This document shows, in pieces, positions 26,325 through 35,058 of a stretch of 45,292 nt of DNA. Position numbers and translations under genes: made by a program. Below the pieces are notes generated by a model. The model searched no databases, had not been told where the DNA came from, and was given only the letters and a program-made list of their open reading frames with translations. Every line of letters begins with the position of its first letter. Position 1 is the first letter of the stretch. The DNA comes from CAZEGV01 sp964511645 (GTDB lineage: Bacteria > Bacteroidota > Bacteroidia > Cytophagales > JAAEPT01): positions 1 to 45,292 of the forward strand of contig CAZEGV010000012.1 of the NCBI GenBank assembly GCA_964511645.1. The letters run 5' to 3'.

Positions 26325-27044
26325 ATGTCTCGTTTACTTTCTATTATCATCCCTGTTTATAACGAAGAAAAAACAATCCACTTAATTCTTAATAAAATTG
26401 GGGAGATTACTCTAGTTGAAGATATTCAAAAAGAAATCATTATTGTTAATGATTTCTCTACAGACAATAGCGAAGTAGTTTTACAACAATATATCCAAGA
26501 AAATCCTGAGCTAGACATTAGATACTTTAGCCACAAAAAAAACAAAGGGAAAGGGGCAGCACTTCATACTGGAATAAAAGAAGCCAAAGGGGATTATACA
26601 ATCATCCAAGATGCAGACTTAGAGTATGATCCAAATGAATACAATTTATTATTAAAACCTATCTTATCAGGGTTTGCAGATGTTGTGTATGGCAGTAGAT
26701 TCATCGGAAGTCACCCTCATCGTATATTATTCTTTTGGCACACAATAGGCAACAAATTTTTAACTTTTCTTTCTAATATGTTTACCAATCTTAACCTTAC
26801 AGATATGGAGACTTGCTACAAATTATTTGATACAAAAATCATACAATCTCTTAATTTGAAAGAAAAAAGATTTGGATTTGAGCCAGAAGTAACTGCTAAG
26901 ATAGCCCGAAAATCAAATATACGAATCTACGAAGTAGGTATCTCTTATTATGGAAGAACTTATGAAGAGGGTAAGAAAATTAGCTACAAAGATGGGGTTA
27001 GGGCTCTTTACTGTATATTAAAGTATAACATATTTAGTAAGTAA
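26325..27044 (+). CDS. Family 2 glycosyltransferase (dolichyl-phosphate-mannose-synthase-like)
   Basis: A 239-residue GT2 enzyme. It shows SIIIPVYNEEKTI (6-18), VNDFSTDNS, the nucleotide-metal motif DADLEYDP (96-103), YGSRFIG and DMETCYKLF followed by FGFEPEVTAKIA. This pattern matches DPM1-type enzymes that transfer a sugar from a nucleotide to a polyprenyl phosphate at the membrane. No C-terminal membrane segments are present. It converges with the membrane protein gene 6 nt downstream on the opposite strand, which looks like a GT-C protein; a lipid-linked sugar donor and acceptor relationship is possible. Confidence 0.9.
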   Translation: MSRLLSIIIPVYNEEKTIHLILNKIGEITLVEDIQKEIIIVNDFSTDNSEVVLQQYIQENPELDIRYFSHKKNKGKGAALHTGIKEAKGDYTIIQDADLEYDPNEYNLLLKPILSGFADVVYGSRFIGSHPHRILFFWHTIGNKFLTFLSNMFTNLNLTDMETCYKLFDTKIIQSLNLKEKRFGFEPEVTAKIARKSNIRIYEVGISYYGRTYEEGKKISYKDGVRALYCILKYNIFSK

Positions 27045-27050
27045 AACTCA

Positions 27051-28409
27051 TTATATCTTCGTTACATTTTTAAATACTGCTTTCATTATTTTGTTATTAG
27101 CCGCATAAAACAACATCAGAGGCAAGAAATAGAAGAACCCTCTTTTATAACCTGCACCAATCCAAGCAACTGACCCTTCTTTGTAATCCGTATCGATTAT
27201 ATAATAAATAGCCATATATAATAACCACGGGATGAAAATGGTAATGAGTAGTACTAAACTATCCTTTTCCTTATATATATAGTAGGCATTTAATAAAATT
27301 AATATCAAAAACAGAAACACTGTAATGCCGTAATACTGCGTAGAGAAAGTCACATCACTTACTTGCTTCATCATTCTTGCTAGTTTATCTCCATCCCAAG
27401 CTAGGTGTTCTACAATAGGATTTGTTTTTGTTGTTTCTAAAACATTATTCAGGTACCATTGCCAAAAAAAGAATACAGACATCGGAATAAAACTATAATA
27501 AGCCAAGCGAATATGTTTTTTGGTTTTGATTACATTTAACAAAACTAAAAAACCACCTCCTGCAACAAACATTATAGATTCAGTCCTGGTCCACATAGCA
27601 AGCATCAAGCTAAAAACTCCTAGGTTAAAATAACCTTGCTCACCATCTTTATACCATACATACATACTCAACAAGCCCATAGAGGCGTAAAATGTACACG
27701 GTGGATTGGGTGATGACAATGCTGAGAAAGCAGCAAATTCTGGAGAAATGGCTAACAATAAAGCAAATAATGCTGCGGCATAATCCGTTACATATTTTCT
27801 AATAAAAGAATAAAAAACTAAAAAGGTAGAGCAATAAAAGAATACACCGATTATCTTGGACGAAAGTCCCCCAAAAACATACGCCATACTAAATGCTAAA
27901 GGAACTAATGGTGGATAAACACTTCTTACAGAATACAACGGATAGTTTGGATCAAAAATAGAATTATCAAAACTTCCTTCTCTAAATATTGCTTTAGCTA
28001 TGAAGTCATAACCCGCTGCACTATCGTATATATATACTGGCCAAAACAGTGATTTTGTTGATATCCCATAAATCACATAGAATAAAAAACCTAGTAACAA
28101 AAGCCAGCCTAGGTTAATATTTTTGAATAAATTCCAATCTATTTTCAGATCCAATTTAAAGTTCTTAACCCAATCTTTATTTCTAACAAAAAACAAACCC
28201 AAGACCACAAGTAACAAAACAATATTCATCACTAATATGGTAGTCTTGTTATTAATTGCCACTCCTGCCATATCAATCAATATCAGAAACAAGGTATTAA
28301 GCCCGATACCTATGGGAATAGAAAAACCTAATTTCTCTAAAATAGATACTCTAAAAGCAATCACGTTTATGAAAACAAAGCCCAATACAAAAACTAAAAA
28401 CCAACTCAT
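27051..28409 (-). CDS. Polytopic membrane protein, GT-C-like
   Basis: A 452-residue inner-membrane protein with about ten hydrophobic segments. Between the early segments it has a polar loop, YDSAAGYDFIAKAIFREGSF, followed by NYPLYSVRSVYPPLVPLAF, with an acidic and aromatic character reminiscent of lipid-dependent GT-C glycosyltransferases. No certain family signature is visible. It is cotranscribed with the single-pass protein gene just upstream (3-nt gap), and converges with a DPM1-like GT2, supporting a role in surface glycan assembly. The function is inferred from context. Confidence 0.75.
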   Translation of the reverse strand: MSWFLVFVLGFVFINVIAFRVSILEKLGFSIPIGIGLNTLFLILIDMAGVAINNKTTILVMNIVLLLVVLGLFFVRNKDWVKNFKLDLKIDWNLFKNINLGWLLLLGFLFYVIYGISTKSLFWPVYIYDSAAGYDFIAKAIFREGSFDNSIFDPNYPLYSVRSVYPPLVPLAFSMAYVFGGLSSKIIGVFFYCSTFLVFYSFIRKYVTDYAAALFALLLAISPEFAAFSALSSPNPPCTFYASMGLLSMYVWYKDGEQGYFNLGVFSLMLAMWTRTESIMFVAGGGFLVLLNVIKTKKHIRLAYYSFIPMSVFFFWQWYLNNVLETTKTNPIVEHLAWDGDKLARMMKQVSDVTFSTQYYGITVFLFLILILLNAYYIYKEKDSLVLLITIFIPWLLYMAIYYIIDTDYKEGSVAWIGAGYKRGFFYFLPLMLFYAANNKIMKAVFKNVTKI

Positions 28410-28412
28410 CCT

Positions 28413-28973
28413 TTATTTATTTCTTTTAATTGGCAAAACAGTAAAATCAACTTTTCCTTCTACCTGATAATCTAACAAATGATAACCCCAAGCATACATA
28501 ATGGCAACATGGGTTGCTTTTTTGTACAAAACAGGGAAATTTTCCTTTTCATCTTCGTAAACAAATTTTCTAGGGTAAACGAAGTAATTAGACCAATGTC
28601 TTCCAGTAATATATCTATCTAGTTTAATCTTTTTTCCTTTTGTTTGAAGGGTTTCTTTAGGTGGCATTATAATAATTGCGGTATCTGGAGTTTGTTTGTT
28701 TATATAATTGAAATAACTACCTGTATAGCCTAGTTTCGCTTCCATTTTTTGAACTTCTGTCAATGCCTCATACTTCTTTACTGATGCCAATCCTCCCTTT
28801 ACAAGGGTATCAAAAACCCACTCATAACCCCTATTATGGCTTTTAAGTTGGGTAATCAAGAAAAAAGTAACTGCTAGCAAAATAAAATTATGTGCGATTT
28901 TCATTTTACCTTTAGCAGGTTTATCAACCTCTTTATTAATCACTTTTTTTTTAGACCCTTTATTTTTTTTCAT
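28413..28973 (-). CDS. Single-pass membrane protein of unknown function
   Basis: A 186-residue protein with a strongly basic Lys-rich start (residues 1-25), one membrane segment (about 26-43, IAHNFILLAVTFFLITQ) and a C-terminal region of about 140 residues predicted outside the cytoplasm (ALTEVQKMEAKLGYTGSYFN, IIIMPPKETLQTKGKKIKLD, HVAIMYAWGYHLLDYQ). I do not recognise a family. It precedes the GT-C-like gene with a 3-nt gap, so the two probably act together, for example as catalytic protein and accessory subunit. Confidence 0.75.
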   Translation of the reverse strand: MKKNKGSKKKVINKEVDKPAKGKMKIAHNFILLAVTFFLITQLKSHNRGYEWVFDTLVKGGLASVKKYEALTEVQKMEAKLGYTGSYFNYINKQTPDTAIIIMPPKETLQTKGKKIKLDRYITGRHWSNYFVYPRKFVYEDEKENFPVLYKKATHVAIMYAWGYHLLDYQVEGKVDFTVLPIKRNK

Positions 28974-29081
28974 AGCTCACACCTGCATAATGCAGTTCAA
29001 AGATATTGTTTTATTCTATTTATAGCTCTAATTCCAAATATTCTTTTAGAATTATTTATTAGAATTAAGGTAGAATATCAC

Positions 29082-29089
29082 TACCTTTG
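29082..29089 (+). promoter_or_regulatory. -7 promoter box upstream of tatA
   Basis: TACCTTTG matches the Bacteroidota -7 consensus TAnnTTTG, 22 nt before the tatA ATG. A TTTA-type sequence lies near the -33 position. The leader would be very short. Confidence 0.5.
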
Positions 29090-29111
29090 TAAGGTAATAA
29101 TCTACAAAATT

Positions 29112-29318
29112 ATGAATAATACATTGTTATTTAGTATGCCTGGTGGTTGGGAATGGATTGTAGTCGTTTTGGCTATAGTTCTCTTTTTTGGCGGAAAGAA
29201 AATCCCTGAATTAGCAAGAGGCTTAGGGAAAGGGATTCGCGAGTTTAAAGACGCTACCAAAGAGGTGAAAGACCAAATTGAGAGCAGCGATCAAGAAAAA
29301 CCTATCAGCAGAGATTAA
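29112..29318 (+). CDS. tatA: Twin-arginine translocase subunit TatA/TatE
   Basis: A 68-residue protein with the TatA plan: a short N-terminus, one membrane helix (WEWIVVVLAIVLFFGGKKIP, about 13-32), the hinge, the amphipathic helix (ELARGLGKGIREFKDATKEV, 33-52) and a charged tail. It oligomerises in the inner membrane to let folded Tat substrates pass. I start it at the ATG at 29112; the open frame extends further upstream but across the promoter and without similarity. It is followed after 12 nt by the amidotransferase gene. Confidence 0.95.
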   Translation: MNNTLLFSMPGGWEWIVVVLAIVLFFGGKKIPELARGLGKGIREFKDATKEVKDQIESSDQEKPISRD

Positions 29319-29330
29319 CCCTACAATAGA

Positions 29331-30752
29331 TTGAAACGATACAACTCACTTTTAGAAGTCCAAAAAGACATTCAATTAGGCATACTTACTTGTCTTGACT
29401 TAGTAAAATATTATCTCGACAATATTAGCGAGAAGTCTAATCTAAATGCTTTTATAGAAGTATATACCGAAGAAGCGATTCAAAAAGCGAAAGAGGTTGA
29501 CACTAAAATAAAAGCTGGAACTGCTGGAAAATTAGCAGGAATGGTAATTGGGCTTAAAGATGTATTGTGTCATAAAGACCATAAACTTACTGCTTCAAGT
29601 AAAATATTAGAAACTTTTGAATCCCAGTTTACTGGTACTGCTATCGAGCGTATCCTTACTGAAGATGTAATTGTAATTGGAAGACAGGGTTGTGATGAAT
29701 TTGCGATGGGGTCTTCTAATGAGAAATCTATTTATGGAGTTGTAAGAAATGCGGACAACCTTAACAAAGTACCTGGAGGTTCTTCTGGAGCATCTGCGGT
29801 AGCCGTACAAGCCGACATGTGCTTGACTTCTCTTGGCTCTGACACTGGAGGTTCAGTAAGACAGCCTGCTTCTTTTTGCGGGATTTATGGCTTAAAACCT
29901 ACCTACTCTCGTATTTCACGATATGGATTAATTGCTTATGCTTCTTCTTTTGATACTATCGGAATATTTTCAAGAAGTATTCATGACAATGCTCTACTAC
30001 TTGAGGTAATGGCAGGAAAGGATGAGTTTGATGCTACGGTTTCACAAAATCCCGTACCTAACTACTTAGCTTCTATCAACAATAAACCTCAAAAACTTCG
30101 TATTGCCTACCTAGAAAATGGAATTACTGGGGAAGGTTTGCAAGATGAAGTGGCTACACAAACAAAACTAGCTATCGAAAAACTTAAGTCTTCAGGACAC
30201 ACCGTAGAGCCTATTAAGTTTGATAATTTAGAATATATTTTACCCGCTTATTATATTTTGACTACAGCCGAAGCAAGCTCTAACCTATCACGGTTTGACG
30301 GAGTGCGTTACGGTCACCGTAGTGCTGAAACAACTGATTTGATGTCGATGTACAAAAAATCACGCTCAGAAGGTTTTGGAAAAGAGGTGAAAAAAAGAAT
30401 TATGCTAGGGACTTTTGTACTTAGTGCTGGCTATTTTGATGCCTACTATGCCAAAGCACAAAAACTACGCCGCCTCATCAAGGATGAAACAAATAGCATT
30501 TTATCTTCGTATGATTATATTATATGCCCGACTGCTCCCACTACAGCATGGAATATTGGAGATAAAGCAGATTCACTCTCTATGTACCTCGCCGATTTAT
30601 TTACGGTACAGGCTTCATTGTGCGGGTTACCTGCTATCTCGATTCCTAATGGTAAAGACAAATCAGGTATGCCTATAGGACTACAAATAATTGGAAAAGC
30701 GTTTGATGAAGAAAATCTCTTGTCTTTTTCTAATTATTTTGATAGCTTGTAG
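29331..30752 (+). CDS. gatA: Asp/Glu-tRNA amidotransferase subunit A
   Basis: A 473-residue amidase-signature enzyme, the glutaminase subunit that supplies ammonia for making Gln-tRNA(Gln) or Asn-tRNA(Asn). The Ser-cisSer-Lys triad is visible: K76 (GLKDVL), the Ser pair in PGGSSGASA (151-152) and S175 in GSDTGGSVRQPA. FCGIYGLKPTYSRISRYGLI and the C-terminal GLPAISIP block match GatA. The start codon is TTG at 29331; the next ATG is at residue 71, inside the catalytic domain, so TTG must be used. It is cotranscribed with tatA. Confidence 0.95.
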   Translation: MKRYNSLLEVQKDIQLGILTCLDLVKYYLDNISEKSNLNAFIEVYTEEAIQKAKEVDTKIKAGTAGKLAGMVIGLKDVLCHKDHKLTASSKILETFESQFTGTAIERILTEDVIVIGRQGCDEFAMGSSNEKSIYGVVRNADNLNKVPGGSSGASAVAVQADMCLTSLGSDTGGSVRQPASFCGIYGLKPTYSRISRYGLIAYASSFDTIGIFSRSIHDNALLLEVMAGKDEFDATVSQNPVPNYLASINNKPQKLRIAYLENGITGEGLQDEVATQTKLAIEKLKSSGHTVEPIKFDNLEYILPAYYILTTAEASSNLSRFDGVRYGHRSAETTDLMSMYKKSRSEGFGKEVKKRIMLGTFVLSAGYFDAYYAKAQKLRRLIKDETNSILSSYDYIICPTAPTTAWNIGDKADSLSMYLADLFTVQASLCGLPAISIPNGKDKSGMPIGLQIIGKAFDEENLLSFSNYFDSL

Positions 30753-30775
30753 AGATATAGTTATCAACGAAAAAC

Positions 30776-32266
30776 ATGAAAGTACTATTTTCTTTTCTTT
30801 TCACACTATGGTGTATTTTACCTAGCTTTGGGCAAAACAATTTGCTTCAAAACTTTGACTATGCTCCTGATGAACCAGACAGTGTTATCGCTGCTCGTAT
30901 AGCTAGTATTGACTCAGATATGCCTTTGATCTTTAATGATAAAGTACGTGCCTTTATAGATATGTACACTTTACACAAACGCTCTTACACGAAAAAAATA
31001 ATCGCTAGAAAAAATATTTACTTTCATATTTTTGAAGAAGCACTCAAAAGACATCATATGCCTGATGATCTCAAATACCTCACAATTGTAGAGTCAGGTG
31101 TACGTCCAACTGCAAAATCTCACGCTGGGGCATTAGGTCTCTGGCAGTTTATGCCGAGCACAGGCAAGTTTTATGGACTCAACTACAACTACTACATAGA
31201 TGAGCGGATGGACCCATATCAAGCAACGGAAGCCGCTTGCCGTTATTTAAAAGTATTGTATAAAATGTATAATGATTGGGAATTGGCATTAGCAGCTTAT
31301 AATTGCGGTCCTGGCAATGTCCGAAAAGCAATCAGAAGATCGGGTTATAAAAAAACATTCTGGGAGATTTATAATTACCTCCCAAGAGAAACCAGAGGTT
31401 ATGTCCCTATTTTTATGGCAGTTAACTACACTTTTAGGTTTCATAAAGAACACAATATACACGCCAGTAAAATTGGAATCCCTTATAAGCATTTCGAATC
31501 AAAAGAATCTACCTTGATTAATTTTGATATCTTAGCTAACCGTCTTAATGTTTGTCAAGAAGAAATCGCTTTCTTAAATCCTGAAATAAAAGAAAAGGTA
31601 GTTCCGCAAACAGGGCAAATTTATTCTTTAAGACTTCCTATTAGAAAAAAACACTTGTTTGACTCTTTGCATACTGAAATCATATCTGCTGTCAATGTGC
31701 AACCAGTACAAGACCCTAAAAAAGTCGTTATCAAAACGTATTACAAAGTAAGAAGGGGAGATAACTTGGGGAAAATTGCGGAGAAACATCATGTTGGTAT
31801 TAGTAAGCTTCGTGCTTGGAATAATATCGGAAAAAGAAACATCATCTACCCTGGTCAACGACTTGTTGTTTATAGCCAAAGTAAATATACGACTAGTCAC
31901 CCATCAACCAAGTCTAATAAAGTAATTACTAAAAAAACATACGGTAACTATTACACAGTAAGAAGAGGGGATGCAGTTTCTACCATTTCGAGAAGACACG
32001 GGATTTCTACCGCACAACTAAAAAAATGGAATGGAATTGGCAGTAGAAATATCATAAAAACAGGACAAAAATTACGGGTAAAAAATCCTAGTATAGTTAC
32101 TATTAAAGAAAAACAAACTGGCAACAGTATGTATATCGTAAAAAAGGGAGATACATTATGGTCTATCAGTAAGAAAAAAGACATCTCAGTGTCTACGCTT
32201 AAAAAAATCAACCAACTTCGCTCTAGCAATTTAGAAATTGGTCAAAAATTAAAAATCTCAATCTAA
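30776..32266 (+). CDS. MltD-like lytic transglycosylase with three LysM domains
   Basis: A 496-residue exported muramidase-type enzyme. A signal peptide (1-19) precedes a SLT/MltD catalytic domain (about 95-220): catalytic Glu E106 in LTIVESGVRP, SHAGALGLWQFMPSTG and ALAAYNCGPGNVRKAI. LysM modules near 325-370, 392-436 and 451-495 (each with V-x-x-GD-x-L/V and GQ-x-L) bind peptidoglycan. It should cleave glycan strands in the periplasm during wall remodelling. It starts 23 nt after gatA with an ATG. Confidence 0.95.
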   Translation: MKVLFSFLFTLWCILPSFGQNNLLQNFDYAPDEPDSVIAARIASIDSDMPLIFNDKVRAFIDMYTLHKRSYTKKIIARKNIYFHIFEEALKRHHMPDDLKYLTIVESGVRPTAKSHAGALGLWQFMPSTGKFYGLNYNYYIDERMDPYQATEAACRYLKVLYKMYNDWELALAAYNCGPGNVRKAIRRSGYKKTFWEIYNYLPRETRGYVPIFMAVNYTFRFHKEHNIHASKIGIPYKHFESKESTLINFDILANRLNVCQEEIAFLNPEIKEKVVPQTGQIYSLRLPIRKKHLFDSLHTEIISAVNVQPVQDPKKVVIKTYYKVRRGDNLGKIAEKHHVGISKLRAWNNIGKRNIIYPGQRLVVYSQSKYTTSHPSTKSNKVITKKTYGNYYTVRRGDAVSTISRRHGISTAQLKKWNGIGSRNIIKTGQKLRVKNPSIVTIKEKQTGNSMYIVKKGDTLWSISKKKDISVSTLKKINQLRSSNLEIGQKLKISI

Positions 32267-32405
32267 CAATACCTCTATTTTTAGATGATTCTTTACACTA
32301 CATAGCCTTTAGTGACTTTAAAACTATATTTTTAGTGTTTTTTTCTTAACTTGTGTCAATAGCAAAAAAGCTAAAATAACCTTTCCTAAAAGAAAAGAAC
32401 AAGGC

Positions 32406-33254
32406 ATGGGATTCAATTCAGATCAATTACTAAAAGCGAAAATTAGAAAAGATTTAATAGATTTCGCAAAAGAAGATGAGTTTAAAATCAAAAAATCACT
32501 CAAGAATTTAAAATATGAAATTGAGTTAGAGAAGCTACAAACTGAGTTAGTGAATCTTCAACAATGGATTTCTAAAAACAAAATGAGAGTTGTGGTTATT
32601 TTTGAAGGTAGAGATGCCGCTGGTAAAGGTGGTTCTATCAAACGATTTAAAGAACATTTAAACCCTCGATCATCAAGGGTAGTTGCCCTCAGTAGACCCA
32701 CACCTGTAGAAAAAGGGCAATGGTATTTTAGGAGATACATTAAACAACTCCCCAATCCTGGTGAAATTGTATTCTTTGATAGAAGCTGGTACAATAGAGC
32801 AGTAGTAGAGCCTGTAATGGGATTCTGTGAAGATAAACAATACAAAAAATTCATGGTGCAAGTACCTGAGTTTGAACACCTTTTATATGAAGACGGTATC
32901 AAAGTTATTAAATTTTGGTTTTCAATTTCCAAAGAAGAACAAAAAAAGAGATTTGATTCTCGTCTGGAAAACCCATTAAAAAAATGGAAATTTAGCCCTG
33001 TAGATTTAGAGGGTCAAAACTTATGGGATAGCTATACTTATTATAAAGAACAAATGTTCAATAAGACCCACACAAACTTCTGTCCTTGGGTTATTGTAAA
33101 AACAAATGATAAGAAAGAAGCTAGATTGGAAAGTATGAGGTACATCCTTTCTCAATTTGATTATGACGGTAAGGGAGAGGCAAATATAGAGCTATTACCT
33201 GACCCTAATGTAATTATGAAATACCATAGAAGTGCAGTTCAAATTGACATATAA
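32406..33254 (+). CDS. ppk2: Polyphosphate kinase 2 family protein (first copy)
   Basis: A 282-residue class I type PPK2. Walker A GRDAAGKGG (68-76) is followed by the lid-like SRPTPVEKGQWYFRRYI and Walker B FFDRSWYNRA (123-132). It transfers phosphate between polyphosphate and nucleoside diphosphates, with the direction depending on subgroup. N-terminal helices (LEKLQTELVNLQQWI) are typical. A paralogue follows 14 nt downstream, sharing the same motifs at moderate identity, so this is an old tandem duplication. The 139-bp upstream gap has no clear promoter. Confidence 0.93.
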   Translation: MGFNSDQLLKAKIRKDLIDFAKEDEFKIKKSLKNLKYEIELEKLQTELVNLQQWISKNKMRVVVIFEGRDAAGKGGSIKRFKEHLNPRSSRVVALSRPTPVEKGQWYFRRYIKQLPNPGEIVFFDRSWYNRAVVEPVMGFCEDKQYKKFMVQVPEFEHLLYEDGIKVIKFWFSISKEEQKKRFDSRLENPLKKWKFSPVDLEGQNLWDSYTYYKEQMFNKTHTNFCPWVIVKTNDKKEARLESMRYILSQFDYDGKGEANIELLPDPNVIMKYHRSAVQIDI

Positions 33255-33268
33255 AGACCTAAGTCACC

Positions 33269-34042
33269 ATGATAAATAAACCATTAACAAACGAGGAAGT
33301 CGATTTATTAAATTCTAAACTAGGGTTAAAAGCTTTATTTAAAAGTAAACGAATTAATCTCAAAAAGGCATTAGAAGAGGTACGGTATGAAAACGAACTC
33401 AAAGAACTTCAAACAGAGCTAATCAAACTTCAGGAATGGGTGATTAGCAAAGGAAAAAAGATAGTTATCATCTATGAAGGAAGAGATGCCGCCGGTAAAG
33501 GTGGTGCAATAAGAAGAACGACTGAATATATCAACCCTAGGCATTTCAAAATAGTTGCCCTAGGTGTTCCTACGGAAGATGAAAGCCAACAATGGTTTTT
33601 TCAACGTTATATCAACCAATTACCTAAGCCTGGAGAAATTGTATTCTTTGACCGAAGTTGGTATAACAGAGCCGTTGTAGAACCTGTAAATGGGTTTTGT
33701 ACACAAAAGGAATATGATACGTTTATGGGACAAGTCAACGGTTTTGAAAAAATGCTTATCGACTCTGACACTTATTTGATAAAATTATATTTCTCAATTG
33801 ACAAAAAAGAACAAGCTAAAAGGTTTGAAGAAGTGCAAAAAAACCCTTTGAAACAATGGAAAATAACAGCCGTAGACAAAAAAGCTCAAGAGCTGTGGGA
33901 TGATTACACATTGTATAAAAAGAAAATGTTTGAACTCACCGACACAGACGTGTCACCATGGGAGATTATTGATGCTAACCAAAAATCAAAGGCTAGAATC
34001 AAAGCCATCTCTCATGTCCTAAAAACTATTCCTTACCAATAA
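33269..34042 (+). CDS. ppk2: Polyphosphate kinase 2 family protein (second copy)
   Basis: A 257-residue PPK2 paralogue with Walker A GRDAAGKGG (71-79), PTEDESQQWFFQRYINQLPK and Walker B FFDRSWYNRA (126-135). The lid segment differs from the first copy (PTEDESQQW against PTPVEKGQW) and the tail is shorter, so the two may prefer different nucleotides (purine diphosphate or monophosphate) or form mixed oligomers. Cotranscribed with the first copy; the next gene starts 1 nt after its stop. Confidence 0.93.
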   Translation: MINKPLTNEEVDLLNSKLGLKALFKSKRINLKKALEEVRYENELKELQTELIKLQEWVISKGKKIVIIYEGRDAAGKGGAIRRTTEYINPRHFKIVALGVPTEDESQQWFFQRYINQLPKPGEIVFFDRSWYNRAVVEPVNGFCTQKEYDTFMGQVNGFEKMLIDSDTYLIKLYFSIDKKEQAKRFEEVQKNPLKQWKITAVDKKAQELWDDYTLYKKKMFELTDTDVSPWEIIDANQKSKARIKAISHVLKTIPYQ

Positions 34043-34043
34043 A

Positions 34044-34625
34044 ATGGACTTTGTCTACCTTTTTTTAGCTTGGGGATTGTATTTTGTAATACACAGTGTT
34101 TTGGCGAGTGACTCAGTTAAGAGAAAGGTGAAAAACACTCTTACTAATCTATTCCCACTTTACAGGATTGGATATAATCTATTTGCGATAATCTCTCTCT
34201 TACCTGTTTTGTATTACCAAAACAGTATCAACGACCCTATTTTTTTTCCTATCAATATGTTGGTTCAAATCATTGCTTACGGAATATTATTAAGCGGTTT
34301 ATTATTAGGCTATTTTGCATTCAAAAACTATAGCAGTGCTGAGTTTTTAGGGCTTGATTACAAACAACAATCACAAGCCAACAAACTCAATACCGCTGGC
34401 TTAAACAAACACGTTAGACACCCACTCTACTCAGCCTCTCTCTTAATTGTCTGGGGATATTTCTTCAGCAATCTCAATAGTACTAGTTTAATTATGGCTA
34501 CTGCTATTACTACGTACTTAATAATAGGAACAAAACTAGAGGAAAAGAAGCTCATCGTAGAGTTTGGACAGCCATACAAGGAGTATATAAAAAACACTCC
34601 AATGCTTATCCCTCGATTTTTTTGA
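34044..34625 (+). CDS. ICMT/PEMT-like integral membrane methyltransferase family protein
   Basis: A 193-residue membrane protein with about five hydrophobic segments. The C-terminal half shows the isoprenylcysteine-methyltransferase-like SAM site: KHVRHPLYSASLLIVWG (about 130-146) and the terminal EEKKLIVEFGQPYKEYIKNT plus P-x-L-I-P. Bacterial relatives methylate membrane-embedded or lipid substrates that are mostly unknown. It starts 1 nt after the PPK2 stop, so it belongs to the ppk2 transcript. Confidence 0.82.
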   Translation: MDFVYLFLAWGLYFVIHSVLASDSVKRKVKNTLTNLFPLYRIGYNLFAIISLLPVLYYQNSINDPIFFPINMLVQIIAYGILLSGLLLGYFAFKNYSSAEFLGLDYKQQSQANKLNTAGLNKHVRHPLYSASLLIVWGYFFSNLNSTSLIMATAITTYLIIGTKLEEKKLIVEFGQPYKEYIKNTPMLIPRFF

Positions 34626-34684
34626 GACAAAAGAAACTATTTTGTAAGTACTTCTGTTTTCAATAAAACAACAACTATTATAAT

Positions 34685-34981
34685 ATGTCAAAATTTAATA
34701 AACTTGTAGAAAGCCACCCTCTTGTATTGGTAGACTTCTACGCCGACTGGTGTGGTCCTTGTAAGGCAATGGCACCAGAACTAGTAAAACTTAAAAACGA
34801 ACTAGGAGACAAGGTTAAAATCGTAAAGATTAACACAGAGAAGCATACCAGTCTCTCTAGGGAATATTCTATCAGAAGTATCCCTACTCTTATCCTCTTT
34901 AAAGACGGCAAGAAAGTAGTACAACAAGCTGGTGGAATGAGATTAGCTCAGTTAAAAAGTCTTTTAAGTCCTCATTTATAA
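34685..34981 (+). CDS. Thioredoxin
   Basis: A 98-residue cytoplasmic thioredoxin without a signal peptide. Active site WCGPC at 22-26 (VLVDFYADWCGPCKAMAP), cis-Pro in SIRSIPTLILFKDGK and the GG turn in AGGMRLAQL. Length is close to the usual 105. It follows the methyltransferase after 59 nt and is closed by a strong terminator shared with the convergent operon on the minus strand. Confidence 0.95.
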   Translation: MSKFNKLVESHPLVLVDFYADWCGPCKAMAPELVKLKNELGDKVKIVKINTEKHTSLSREYSIRSIPTLILFKDGKKVVQQAGGMRLAQLKSLLSPHL

Positions 34982-35006
34982 AAAACAATCCTTTTTACAA
35001 CAAAAA

Positions 35007-35040
35007 AAGCCTAGCTTCTATAAAGAAGCTAGGCTTTTGA
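35007..35040. terminator. Bidirectional terminator between thioredoxin and envelope operon
   Basis: A 12-bp perfect stem, AAGCCTAGCTTC / GAAGCTAGGCTT (35007-35018 with 35025-35036), flanked by an A run on the left and T residues on the right. It serves the convergent transcripts from both sides. Confidence 0.93.
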
Positions 35041-35058
35041 GTTTAAGATGAAGTAATA

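Noticed and set aside
28890..29111. N-terminal extension of tatA to 28890
   Set aside because: It would cross the promoter box, it has no similarity to TatA, and the normal TatA start is the ATG at 29112.
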